Origin: Lewinellaceae bacterium
GTDB taxonomy: Bacteria > Bacteroidota > Bacteroidia > Chitinophagales > Saprospiraceae
DNA: 64,000 nt
Direction of reading: 5' to 3'
Assembly: GCA_020636155.1 (NCBI GenBank)
Contig: JACJYM010000008.1
Coordinates: forward strand, 1-64,000
Positions 20,301-28,663 of this stretch are shown here, piece by piece; the first letter of the stretch is position 1; every line of letters starts with the position of its first letter. The position numbers and the translations under genes are program-made. The notes under the pieces are model-generated. The model worked only from the letters and a program-made list of their open reading frames with translations. It searched no databases and was not told the DNA's origin.

Positions 20301-22763
20301 GATACCGTTTCAGTTTTGGTTGATACACTCAGTCCTAATTTAAACTTAATTTCTTCAGGGAATTTGGATTGCGACCATGATTTTATCAATTTAAAACCTC
20401 TCATTGATGAACCATCGAGTTCATTTAATTGGTTTAAAAACGGGATGTTGTTGTCAAATATGGATTCAATTTCAGTTGATGAACCTGGGGTATATTATTT
20501 AAATTTTTATGATGATGAATATTGTGAATCAATTGATTCAATTGAAGTATCATCAACTCGTGACGATGTAGTTTTAGAAAATTATACGGCGGATACCATC
20601 ACTTGTAACAACTTGGTAAGCCATGTCAAACTGTATTTATCAGATGATTATGATACGATAGTTTGGCAAGGGCCAAAAAATATTGATAATGACCTTACAG
20701 AATTTACAATAGATAAGCCAGGAAAATATATTGGTACAATTACCAGCTTAATGGGATGTATTTCGAAAATACAAATAAAAATTCCTGCTGATACCGTGGC
20801 TCCAATAATAAATGGAATAAATGTTCCACCAATAACATGTTTCGTTCCGATTGTAATGGGTATTTCGGATATTAATGAATCTAATGTAGAATACTTTTGG
20901 TATAATTTAGAGGGTACTTATAGCAGTATTGATGAAAATCCGAATTTCAATAGACCGGGAGATTATATTCTGCAAGTCACCTCTACGAATGGATGTTCAT
21001 CATCTATGAATTTTAGTGTCATAGCCAATGATGATATCCCGATATTGGAAATGCAGACTGATACTCTAACTTGTAGTGATGGTAAGGGGCAGTTATCCTT
21101 TATGTCGTCCTCTAATATTGAACAAATTACATGGACAGGACCTAATGGATATATTGAAAATACGCAAAACATCATAGCTATTGATACGGGTTATTATAAA
21201 GTGGAAGTCATCGATGAATTTGGTTGTATAGGAATTGATTCCTTATATATGGGAGCTGATTATACAATACCTAACTTTTCAATCAATTTGCCTCTCATAC
21301 TTAATTGTGATTCCATACCCGTAGTTCCAATATTGAACAGCGATATTGATATTTTGAAAACAAGGTGGTATGGTCCCAATGGATATTTTACACAGGAATT
21401 ATCCCCGGGATTTTTGGAATCTGGAATATATAGGGTAGAGGTGGCTGGTATTTCAGATTGTTTTTCTGACCCACTTGAATTTGAAGTGCAATATGACGGA
21501 AAACTACCGGAATTTGACCTCGTTGGAAATACAATTTATTGTGTCCCTGATTTTGCTGCATTAGGTGCAATTAATACAGCTGACGACCGGAGTACAGAAT
21601 GGTATTATAATTATCAGCCATATTCCCTTGCCTCTAATATCAATGTGCAGGAAGTAGGGTTGTACACCCTTGTGGTGACCGGAGTTAATGGATGTCAGGA
21701 TTCCTTAAGATATCTCGTCAGTATTGATACCATAACTCCCACAATTGACATAGTTGATAATAATTATTTACAATGTGGGAATCCATCCACTTTTCTGGAT
21801 GCATCCGGCTCTTCTCAGGGTAATTTCTTAAGTTATCAATGGACTACAAGTGATGGACACATTTTGGAAGGCGATACCACGCTTACACCCGAAATATCGC
21901 AGACAGGTACGTATACGCTAGAAATAATCAATCACATATCAGGCTGTAAAAACATTGATAGTGTAATGGTAAAAAATTCACCGCAGGATCTGGCAGGTGG
22001 TATATTTGATATCACTTCTCCGAGTTGTGAAGAAATAGAAGATGGCAAAATCAATGTTGTGGATATTGTTAAAGGATATCGACCCTTTGAAGTGAAATTT
22101 GAAAGCAGACCCTTTTCTTACAATCATTTGTATGAAAACTTGGCAGCGAAATCGTATTATATCCAAATAAAAGATAGTCTTGGTTGTGTGATAGACACGA
22201 CCATTATCGTAGAACCCGCCACGTTTATCAATGCGACTTTAACAGGCGATACTCTCATTTATTTAGGACAGGAAGCTAATTTATTTGCTGATTATAATCT
22301 ATCTTCTGGCGAAGTTATGGATTTTGAGTGGTATCCCGATTCTTTAAAGTGCCATCCGTGTGATGAAAGACAAGTTTATCCTTTCCGAAACACTTACTAT
22401 TCGTATGTGGTTAAATCTGTGGATGGATGTTTGGACTCTGCACAATTATTAGTTAGAGTCATTCAGGATCCGAGATTAGATTTTCCAAATATTTTCTCAC
22501 CTAATGGAGATGGGGTCAATGACGTAATTGTTTTTCCTCCATTCCCAAGTGTGGAATATGTATATGATTTCAAAATATTCTCTAACTGGGGAGCTCTGAT
22601 TTTTGATGTTCAAAATTTTGACCCATCGGTAGACAATATTGTTTGGGACGGTAGGTTTAATGGGGCGGTACTCAATCCGGGAGTTTTTGTGTATATGATG
22701 AAAGTCCGGTTGAAAAATGGTAAAGAGATAATTCACACAGGTGATATTACTCTCATTAGGTAA
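17397..22763 (+). CDS. Secreted P-domain protein with Ig-like repeats, SprB-like repeat and CHU_C (T9SS type B) C-terminus
   Basis: This 1788-residue protein has a signal peptide (1-23). A proprotein-convertase P-domain-like jelly roll follows at about 30-185 (FIGDVIIELVSPSG, WSLNIYDTSPFGIGEL). Residues ~300-1520 are many short Ig-like beta domains of about 75-85 residues. Each has a starting cysteine (LDC, ITC, LQC), an E/F-W strand, a GxY strand and a terminal NGC(x)S. A SprB-like repeat is at ~1531-1615. Residues ~1695-1788 (FPNIFSPNGDGVNDV, FKIFSNWGALIF, WDGRFNG, GVFVYMMKV) are the type B sorting domain. The gene follows the giant protein gene with its own probable promoter. A surface structural or adhesive role is likely. 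Subtilisin or other protease residues are absent, so the P-domain here is not attached to a catalytic domain. Confidence 0.85.
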   Translation: MNVRIISIYLIAFMGFFLKDINAQCGLQNIPIQDDTTYNNFIVEGAVLNELGMLGQGVCAVQLKFKHQFIGDVIIELVSPSGQVIELVGPNGSENSTGFTNWDVTFYPCDYTVIPDNGFDEVWNNAQSWGIWNNYNGSYHPSSGCLEDLSGAVSGTWSLNIYDTSPFGIGELVSFTIIFCDDTGINCESCSAPESSVEISSNDLCIDDVFPDILDITIAEPYDTLKYDSTLVYFINDTLFQIANSTFLNSLQPGEYTICGLTYNISDEDNVLPIDSLFTVAEFNSFIDTSAICANMGACVELNIYGRDTIFVSESLCVGDSLDFYGQTILNSGTYFAYIDGAFCDTTYQLDVNFIQVNSNVTASSTSIQCGEDIQLQVNLINFDINDFNLNWYTNTGNIVGSVDTPVINVNSGGWYYVSLTNDNCTTLDSILVTEESDVPDINLTADVLGCDSTYSIVYLNSTSTLIEIEWSSTEVYQDLAGDIKVTQPGLYSVTITGDNGCKNYSSITIIEDKDVPQYTFTVDSLDCRHDSIQIMGQLSGTPASFKWLNIPNPYKFDLSPYVFSAKNYRLEVVGEGGCRDTTVVSVQDFRYEPDFEILGDTITCDNQSVKLKLSPNSNLFQGHWIYPDTSIKNAKSITTSTPGIYQVTYEDKEHCKSTKDYELIIDTNFVNFIVNDVVLQCGVDSIQINFSSDPYIELEWLGPAMFMSDEVMPYIYRTGEYSLTLTGDNGCKSTKTFEVSSEFSSPMITFLSDTLRCTQPQSAVIPSDTLNYEYYWFENGNVYDTSTVKIYSSSGIKYVKVKDKITNCIYDFEFEIQSLVQYPEFNLQAEELNCVTNTAQINVLNYQGTVQNYSWLPSAALISSTDSSAVVSNGGWYYFELTNELGCTTSDSIEVMVNMTGPVISTTDTTITCQNRIIDLSLNSSDQITNYLWTNGIDTLSQIDMLSVDAGGDYYVFATGTNGCISIDTVSVLVDTLSPNLNLISSGNLDCDHDFINLKPLIDEPSSSFNWFKNGMLLSNMDSISVDEPGVYYLNFYDDEYCESIDSIEVSSTRDDVVLENYTADTITCNNLVSHVKLYLSDDYDTIVWQGPKNIDNDLTEFTIDKPGKYIGTITSLMGCISKIQIKIPADTVAPIINGINVPPITCFVPIVMGISDINESNVEYFWYNLEGTYSSIDENPNFNRPGDYILQVTSTNGCSSSMNFSVIANDDIPILEMQTDTLTCSDGKGQLSFMSSSNIEQITWTGPNGYIENTQNIIAIDTGYYKVEVIDEFGCIGIDSLYMGADYTIPNFSINLPLILNCDSIPVVPILNSDIDILKTRWYGPNGYFTQELSPGFLESGIYRVEVAGISDCFSDPLEFEVQYDGKLPEFDLVGNTIYCVPDFAALGAINTADDRSTEWYYNYQPYSLASNINVQEVGLYTLVVTGVNGCQDSLRYLVSIDTITPTIDIVDNNYLQCGNPSTFLDASGSSQGNFLSYQWTTSDGHILEGDTTLTPEISQTGTYTLEIINHISGCKNIDSVMVKNSPQDLAGGIFDITSPSCEEIEDGKINVVDIVKGYRPFEVKFESRPFSYNHLYENLAAKSYYIQIKDSLGCVIDTTIIVEPATFINATLTGDTLIYLGQEANLFADYNLSSGEVMDFEWYPDSLKCHPCDERQVYPFRNTYYSYVVKSVDGCLDSAQLLVRVIQDPRLDFPNIFSPNGDGVNDVIVFPPFPSVEYVYDFKIFSNWGALIFDVQNFDPSVDNIVWDGRFNGAVLNPGVFVYMMKVRLKNGKEIIHTGDITLIR

Positions 22764-22778
22764 TCTATTTGTTACATA

Positions 22779-23225
22779 TTATTTTTGAACTACAATGGTT
22801 TTGGCGATTTTGTCATGCCATCCTTGCTTCATAGGATCTATAATTATCCAGATAAAACCAAGGCTAAATGCCATTTGAGAAAATATCTTTGTCACATTTC
22901 GTATGACAACTTGCCGCTGTGTCAAAGGAGAATTTCCCATATTTTTTACTTTTATTTTCATGAGTAATTTGCCCGGTGTCGCCGCTAATTTTGATGATTC
23001 AAAGGCAATACACAAACCTATCCAAATTAATAAAGTGGTAAGATTAAATGCTAATACGTAGGAGTCATCTACTTGACGTTGTTCGATTACTGCGAGATTA
23101 AATTCTTCTTTCATTTCTGGCATGATAAAATTGAAAGTAATGAAGAATATCGGGATCATATCAATGATATAAGCCACAAACCTTCTGAAAAATCCAGCCA
23201 ATATTATTTCATCTCCTTCAATCAT
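22779..23225 (-). CDS. RDD family integral membrane protein
   Basis: This 148-residue protein contains an early RR-F-AYIID motif (residues ~13-20) and three hydrophobic segments (about 16-33, 60-76, 115-130). GKLLMKIKV before the last segment is the usual RDD-domain pattern. Family members are small inner-membrane proteins, some linked to ion exchange; the role here is unknown. It starts 2 nt after the stop of the upstream nuclease gene and is the last member of a four-gene minus-strand run that includes glnS and argS. It converges with the plus-strand CHU_C gene, with 15 bp between the stops. Confidence 0.75.
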   Translation of the reverse strand: MIEGDEIILAGFFRRFVAYIIDMIPIFFITFNFIMPEMKEEFNLAVIEQRQVDDSYVLAFNLTTLLIWIGLCIAFESSKLAATPGKLLMKIKVKNMGNSPLTQRQVVIRNVTKIFSQMAFSLGFIWIIIDPMKQGWHDKIAKTIVVQK

Positions 23226-23227
23226 TT

Positions 23228-24622
23228 CTAATAATATACAATTTCATAATCTTTGTGTTCAATATATTGGCGAATGATGCGGTTGGTTTCAGGATTTTCT
23301 TTGACCCTCTTTATATTTTCCTTAATTTCTTCAATACCATAGGACAATACTTCGTCATCCACATAACCATATCCACGGTAGTAACCATCCTCGACCAAAA
23401 CAATGGCTTTTTCCTGATGGTTTCTTCCCTTGCCTAATATTAAAAAATCTGTATCAAATTTTTGGTTTAAGTATTCAATGGCTCTGGAAGCTCTGATGTT
23501 ATAGTCCTCAATAGATTCGCCATTTATGCATGCCCCAAAACATTTATTCAATTGATAGTAATGGCAAGAATTGAGTGTGTTTTCGAGGCTTGATTTATTA
23601 CCACACAGGATTAATTCATCCCTGAGATAACTAAGAAAAGATTTTGCCGCTAGTTTGCTGGTATAGTGACCTAAGATTTTTTTATCCTTTTCGTTTTTAG
23701 TACTGCTTTTTGCTATTCCAAAATTAATGTAACCCGAATCATCAAGAAATTCGTAAATAAAATATGGATAAGTCCTATTTTTTTGAGCCTTGTTGAGCTC
23801 AGGTTTTAATGCTTTGATTTCTGCACTTTCTAAGAGTAAGGCGACGAGTTCATTTCCTGTAAGCTCGAATGAAATCTCATTGACCATGCGACCCATATTA
23901 ATGGATTTTTGAGTGTTTTTTGTAAAGTGCTGAAATACTCTTTTTTTAATATTAATGCTCTTACCTACATAGATGACTTTTTTGTAAGAATTTAGAAAAT
24001 AGTAAACCCCTTCAGATTCTGGTAAGCTTTGGAGTTGTTCGATTTTGAGTCCTTTTGGGATTCTGGATTCCCTAAGACCCATGTTTATCAAGTCATTGAC
24101 ACTCTCTTCACTATTTTCTTCATTCAATATTTTGTGAAAGATGATACTCGTCGCCATGGCATCATCAAGTGCTCTGTGTCTGGCATTCACTGAAATGTTG
24201 AAATGTTGAATAAGGTTACCGAGACTGTAAGATTTTAATCCTGGAAATGCTTTGCGGCTAAGCCGGACGGTACATAATTTGGCTTTTGTGAAGGTATAAC
24301 CTAGCCTTGCAAACTCTTCTTTCAAAAAGCTATAATCAAATTCTACGTTGTGTGCTACGAATATGGTATCCGTTGTAAACTCGACCACATCTTTGGCAAT
24401 TTCATAAAACTTTGGTGAATCGACCACCATCTCATTGGTGATGCCTGTAATTCTTGTTATCTCCGTCGGAATGCTACGTTCAGGATTTACCAATGTGCTA
24501 TAGCTGTCTATCACTTTCTCGCCATCACTCAAAACAATGGCTATTTCGGTAATTTTTTCTCTCTTTGCTACGCCACCCGTTGTTTCAAGGTCAATAATGG
24601 CATAGATTTTTTTCTTCGACAT
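23228..24622 (-). CDS. DnaQ-type 3'-5' exonuclease fused to a UvrC/Cho-like GIY-YIG nuclease
   Basis: Residues 1-165 are a DEDDh exonuclease: D11 and E13 in IIDLETTGG, D96 in HNVEFDYSF, and H149 with D154 in RHRALDDAMA. Residues ~205-285 carry a GIY-YIG domain (GVYYFLN, VIYVGKS, R228), as in the N-terminus of UvrC and in Cho. The C-terminal ~150 residues include paired cysteines (CHYYQLNKCFGACI), like the Cys-rich region that follows the GIY-YIG domain in UvrC-type proteins. The family is annotated as an epsilon-like exonuclease with a GIY-YIG domain, common in Bacteroidota and Actinobacteria. Incision plus trimming in DNA repair is a plausible role. It lies 24 nt after glnS in the same likely operon. 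Confidence 0.88.
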   Translation of the reverse strand: MSKKKIYAIIDLETTGGVAKREKITEIAIVLSDGEKVIDSYSTLVNPERSIPTEITRITGITNEMVVDSPKFYEIAKDVVEFTTDTIFVAHNVEFDYSFLKEEFARLGYTFTKAKLCTVRLSRKAFPGLKSYSLGNLIQHFNISVNARHRALDDAMATSIIFHKILNEENSEESVNDLINMGLRESRIPKGLKIEQLQSLPESEGVYYFLNSYKKVIYVGKSINIKKRVFQHFTKNTQKSINMGRMVNEISFELTGNELVALLLESAEIKALKPELNKAQKNRTYPYFIYEFLDDSGYINFGIAKSSTKNEKDKKILGHYTSKLAAKSFLSYLRDELILCGNKSSLENTLNSCHYYQLNKCFGACINGESIEDYNIRASRAIEYLNQKFDTDFLILGKGRNHQEKAIVLVEDGYYRGYGYVDDEVLSYGIEEIKENIKRVKENPETNRIIRQYIEHKDYEIVYY

Positions 24623-24646
24623 TTAGCAATCCATTACGTCATTCTA

Positions 24647-26314
24647 CTAATATCCTGGTTTCCACCCCTCTTTTAAAGAAACACTTAGATTGAATATCAT
24701 CGTTTCATCATTACTATCTGCATCCACACAATAATATCCTTGTCTTAAAAACTGAAATGATTTGCCCACATCTTGCCTCAATAGATAAGGTTCAATCAGG
24801 GCTTTGTCATTCACAACCAAAGATTCTTCATTGTAAAATTTTAGAAAATCTTGACCGTCATCAACGGTCGGCTCAGGAATTGTGAATAATCTGTCATAGT
24901 TCCTTACGATACATTTCTTTGCTGAACCGGCATTAACCCAGTGCAATGTCCCCTTTGGCTTAACTCCACTTGTGTCATTTCCACTTCGGCTATCGGGATA
25001 GTAACTACAGTGAATCTCTGTAACATTTCCTTCTTCATCCTTCTCCAAGGAATTGCAATGTATGATGTACGCATGTTTTAATCTGACATCTCTTCCAGGA
25101 GAGAGGCGGAAAAATTTTCGAGGTGCATCTTCCATGAAATCTTCTCTTTCGATGAATATTTCTCTAGAAAAGTCCACTTCGCGATGTCCTAGTTCTGGTT
25201 TCTCAGGATTTATTTCAACGGATAATTTTTCGCATTTTCCATCTGGATAATTGGTAATTACCAGTTTTACAGGGTTTAGGACTACCATTGCCCGTTCAGA
25301 ATCTCTATTCAATACATCTCTTACGCATGATTCGAGTAATTCTACTTCTATCAAATTGTCTCTCTTGGCGACTCCTACTTTATCGCAAAACACTCTTAAA
25401 GCTTCCGCCGGGTATCCACGCCTTCGCATACCAGATATAGTAGGCATTCTCGGGTCGTCCCAACCGGTAACGTAATTTTCCTGCACTAATTTTAACAACC
25501 TTCGCTTACTGGTAATCATATAGGCGACATTCATCCTTGCAAATTCAATCTGCCGCGATGGGAATATTTCCAGCTGCTGTATAAACCAATCATACAGTGG
25601 TCTGTGATGACGAAACTCCAGGCTACATAGAGAGTGAGTGATGTGTTCGATAGAGTCGCTCTGACCATGTGCAAAATCATACATGGGATAAATCACCCAC
25701 TGATTACCTGTACGATGATGATGGGCATGTTTGATCCTGTACATGACGGGATCCCTCATAAGCATATTAGGAGAAGTCATGTCAACTTTTGCTCTTAATA
25801 CCCGAGACCCATCAGGAAATTCACCATTTTTCATGCCTTCAAAAAGAGTTAAATTCTCTTCAATCGTTCTATCTCGAAAGGGACTATTTTTACCTTGGAC
25901 GGTTGGTGTTCCCTTCATCTCCGCGATCATTTCCGGAGTCGAATCATCGACATACGCAAGACCTTTTTTGATTAAATCTATGGCAAAATGATACATTTGA
26001 TCAAAATAATCACTTGCAAAAAGGGCTTCTCCTTCCCATTGAAAACCCAGCCACTGAATATCCTTTTTTATAGCTTCTACATATTCGGTATCTTCGGTGA
26101 TGGGATTGGTGTCGTCAAATCTCAAATTGGTCTTACCTCCGTATTTTGCTGCCAATTCAAAGTTGATACAGATAGCTTTGGCATGTCCAATATGTAAATA
26201 ACCGTTGGGTTCAGGAGGAAATCTTGTGTGAACTCGTCCACCATGCTTTCCGCTGGCAATATCTTCTTCTATGATTTGCTCAATAAAATTAAGTGATTCT
26301 TTTTTCTCTGACAT
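24647..26314 (-). CDS. glnS: Glutaminyl-tRNA synthetase
   Basis: This 555-residue class I synthetase charges tRNA-Gln with glutamine. RFPPEPNGYLHIGHAK (HIGH at 41-44) is the glutaminyl/glutamyl signature. MITSKRRL (~267-272) is the KMSKS-equivalent loop in its GlnRS form. The C-terminal half shows the two beta-barrel anticodon-binding domains, including SPGRDVRLKHAYI. The length agrees with E. coli GlnRS (about 554). Its presence indicates direct glutaminylation instead of only the GatCAB route. It lies 23 nt downstream of argS and 24 nt upstream of the exonuclease gene, all on the minus strand. Confidence 0.97.
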   Translation of the reverse strand: MSEKKESLNFIEQIIEEDIASGKHGGRVHTRFPPEPNGYLHIGHAKAICINFELAAKYGGKTNLRFDDTNPITEDTEYVEAIKKDIQWLGFQWEGEALFASDYFDQMYHFAIDLIKKGLAYVDDSTPEMIAEMKGTPTVQGKNSPFRDRTIEENLTLFEGMKNGEFPDGSRVLRAKVDMTSPNMLMRDPVMYRIKHAHHHRTGNQWVIYPMYDFAHGQSDSIEHITHSLCSLEFRHHRPLYDWFIQQLEIFPSRQIEFARMNVAYMITSKRRLLKLVQENYVTGWDDPRMPTISGMRRRGYPAEALRVFCDKVGVAKRDNLIEVELLESCVRDVLNRDSERAMVVLNPVKLVITNYPDGKCEKLSVEINPEKPELGHREVDFSREIFIEREDFMEDAPRKFFRLSPGRDVRLKHAYIIHCNSLEKDEEGNVTEIHCSYYPDSRSGNDTSGVKPKGTLHWVNAGSAKKCIVRNYDRLFTIPEPTVDDGQDFLKFYNEESLVVNDKALIEPYLLRQDVGKSFQFLRQGYYCVDADSNDETMIFNLSVSLKEGWKPGY

Positions 26315-26337
26315 CGGTCAAATTATTATTTTGATAA

Positions 26338-28173
26338 TTACATTCTTTCTGGCATTTCAATGCCCAATAACTTCATACTTTCTTCGATACTTTCGGCAAT
26401 TTTCTGACAAAGTAAGATTCGAAAATTAAATGCAGACTCGCTTTCCGCCTTTAAAATTCTGACTTCATGATAGTATCTATGAAAATGCTTGGCAAGATTA
26501 AAACTATAGTTGGCAATTTCGCTGGGATCCAGTCTTTCTGCAGCATTTTGTAAAACAAAAGGAAAATCCATAATAAGTTGCACCAATTCCTTTTCTATAT
26601 CTAATACTAAATAGTCTGCGAAATCATTCGAGTTTTTTACTTCGACCTTGCGCAATATCGACTGAATTCTAACAAAGGCATTTTGAATATAAGGTCCTGT
26701 CTGCCCGTGCATATCCAGTGATTCCGCTGGGTCAAATATCATGCGTTTTTTAGGATTTACCTTGATAATGTGATATTTTAATGCCCCAAGTCCGATTTTC
26801 TCTACGATATTAGTTTTCTCTATGGCGCTAAGCTCTGATAGTTCACCTCTTTCATCGGTGTTGGCTTTGGCTTCTGCTATCACTTCGTTCATCAGATCGT
26901 CAGCATCTACTACAGTGCCTTCGCGAGACTTCATTCTGCCTGATGGAAGATCAACCATTCCATAGTTTAAGTGATGAAGCCCATTTGCATAAGGCTGATT
27001 CAGCCTTTTTAATGTCTCGAAAAGTACTTGGAAATGATAATCCTGCTCATCGGCTACTACATAGACCATTTCGTCCATTTTGTAATCTTGATACCGCAGC
27101 ATCGCCGTCCCGATGTCCTGAGTTATGTAAACTGAGGTGCCATCACTTCTCAAAACAATTTTTTGATCCATACCGGCATCTTCCAGATCTATCCAAACAC
27201 TTCCGTCTTCGTTTTTGTAAAAAACACCGGCCTCAAGTCCGTCATTGACCACTTTTTTGCCCAATAGATAAGTGTCTGATTCATAATAGAGTTTATCAAA
27301 TTCGACACCTAATCGGCGGTACGTTTCTTCAAAACCTTCATACACCCAGCCGTTCATCATTTTCCAAAGTGAAACGACTGATTCATTCCCAGACTCCCAG
27401 TCCAACAACATTTGTTTTGCTTGTGATCCAAGCTGACTATATTGATTGAAATAATCGTTTTTGAATCTTTTAAAATAATCGTCCTGAGACTCTTCGTTTT
27501 TCTTGCTATCCAAATATAAGCTTTCAGCTTCACTTGAATTTTGCCAATTTTTATATTCTTCTTGAAATTTATTTTCGAATAATACGTAAAAATCCCCTAC
27601 AAAATGGTCTCCCTTTATGTCTGTCGAAGATGGTGTTTTACCCTCGCCGTACAATTGCCATGCGAGCATGCTCTTGCAAATAGCGATACCACGGTCGTTT
27701 ATTATCTGAGTTTTCACCACTTCATAACCTGCTTTTTCTAGTATTTGGCTAACTGACCAACCTAAGAGAATGTTTCGGATGTGACCTAGGTGCAAAGGTT
27801 TGTTCGTATTGGGAGAAGCAAACTCCACCATGATTTTCCTTGATGAATCATTGGTGTTTTCAATAATTAAATGGTTTTCATGTATTTGCTCAATCCAAAA
27901 TTCATTTGACATTTTAAGGTTTAAAAATCCCTGAACCACATTGAAATCGTCAATATAAGCTTTGCTTTTAAAAGCACTTCCGACTTCATTCCCTATTACT
28001 TGCGGTGCTTTTGATAATTGTTTTGAATAGGGGAACATGACAAGGGTATATTCTCCTTCAAATTCTGGTTTTGTTTGATTCACTATAACCGCAGAGTCAT
28101 CAATATCGACATCGTAAATTTCCTTGAAAATAAGGACGAAATCTGTTTTTAGTTTTGTCTGAAAATTACCCAA
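26338..28173 (-). CDS. argS: Arginyl-tRNA synthetase
   Basis: This 611-residue class I synthetase charges tRNA-Arg. FASPNTNKPLHLGHIRN carries the HIGH motif (HLGH, 128-131), and GRMKSREGTVVDADDL carries the KMSKS-like loop. The N-terminal ~100 residues form the Add1 domain that recognises the tRNA D-loop. The C-terminal DALR domain is seen around DMHGQTGPYIQNAFVRI to the end. The length is slightly above that of E. coli ArgRS (577) and typical for Bacteroidota. It is the first gene of the likely argS-glnS-nuclease-RDD operon and is preceded by a 490-bp intergenic region. Confidence 0.96.
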   Translation of the reverse strand: MGNFQTKLKTDFVLIFKEIYDVDIDDSAVIVNQTKPEFEGEYTLVMFPYSKQLSKAPQVIGNEVGSAFKSKAYIDDFNVVQGFLNLKMSNEFWIEQIHENHLIIENTNDSSRKIMVEFASPNTNKPLHLGHIRNILLGWSVSQILEKAGYEVVKTQIINDRGIAICKSMLAWQLYGEGKTPSSTDIKGDHFVGDFYVLFENKFQEEYKNWQNSSEAESLYLDSKKNEESQDDYFKRFKNDYFNQYSQLGSQAKQMLLDWESGNESVVSLWKMMNGWVYEGFEETYRRLGVEFDKLYYESDTYLLGKKVVNDGLEAGVFYKNEDGSVWIDLEDAGMDQKIVLRSDGTSVYITQDIGTAMLRYQDYKMDEMVYVVADEQDYHFQVLFETLKRLNQPYANGLHHLNYGMVDLPSGRMKSREGTVVDADDLMNEVIAEAKANTDERGELSELSAIEKTNIVEKIGLGALKYHIIKVNPKKRMIFDPAESLDMHGQTGPYIQNAFVRIQSILRKVEVKNSNDFADYLVLDIEKELVQLIMDFPFVLQNAAERLDPSEIANYSFNLAKHFHRYYHEVRILKAESESAFNFRILLCQKIAESIEESMKLLGIEMPERM

Positions 28174-28663
28174 AATTCACTGCTTTATTATTAAAAACCA
28201 TTTAGAAACTCCATTAGTTTAGATTGTTTTAGATTAATCTTTACCATTTAAGAATCCAAACTATGCACTTATACACGTTTAACGTAAAACATGGAGAGTG
28301 CTTCAATTAAATTTTATATTTTATCTAAAGTATAAATACTAATTTCGAATTTAAATTTATTAATCTTTAAAAACAAAATTTAATTTTTATTTCGAATGCA
28401 AATATAATTAATACGGTTAAAACTAATTTAAATACTTAGCTTGAGCTGCATTTCATTTTATTGTAATTTGTGTAGATTTATCAGTATTTAGGGATGAAAA
28501 TGACTTTTATTGTCCTTTTTATTAGAATTTTGAAGCAATAAATAGCGTAATTCAATTCTTGGTACAACTTTTGGATTGAATTCTTTGGTGAAAAATTTGT
28601 ATCAGTACATTTTGAAAATGAAAATGTCAATGAAACTGGATAAAATTTCGGTTTTAACAGCGA
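28174..28663. other. 490-bp AT-rich divergent intergenic region
   Basis: This lies between argS (minus) and the HU/SPOR gene (plus). No RNA gene, repeat or strong hairpin was recognised. It presumably contains promoters for both genes. A minus-strand open frame that overlaps the HU/SPOR start shows no coding signature. Confidence 0.5.
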
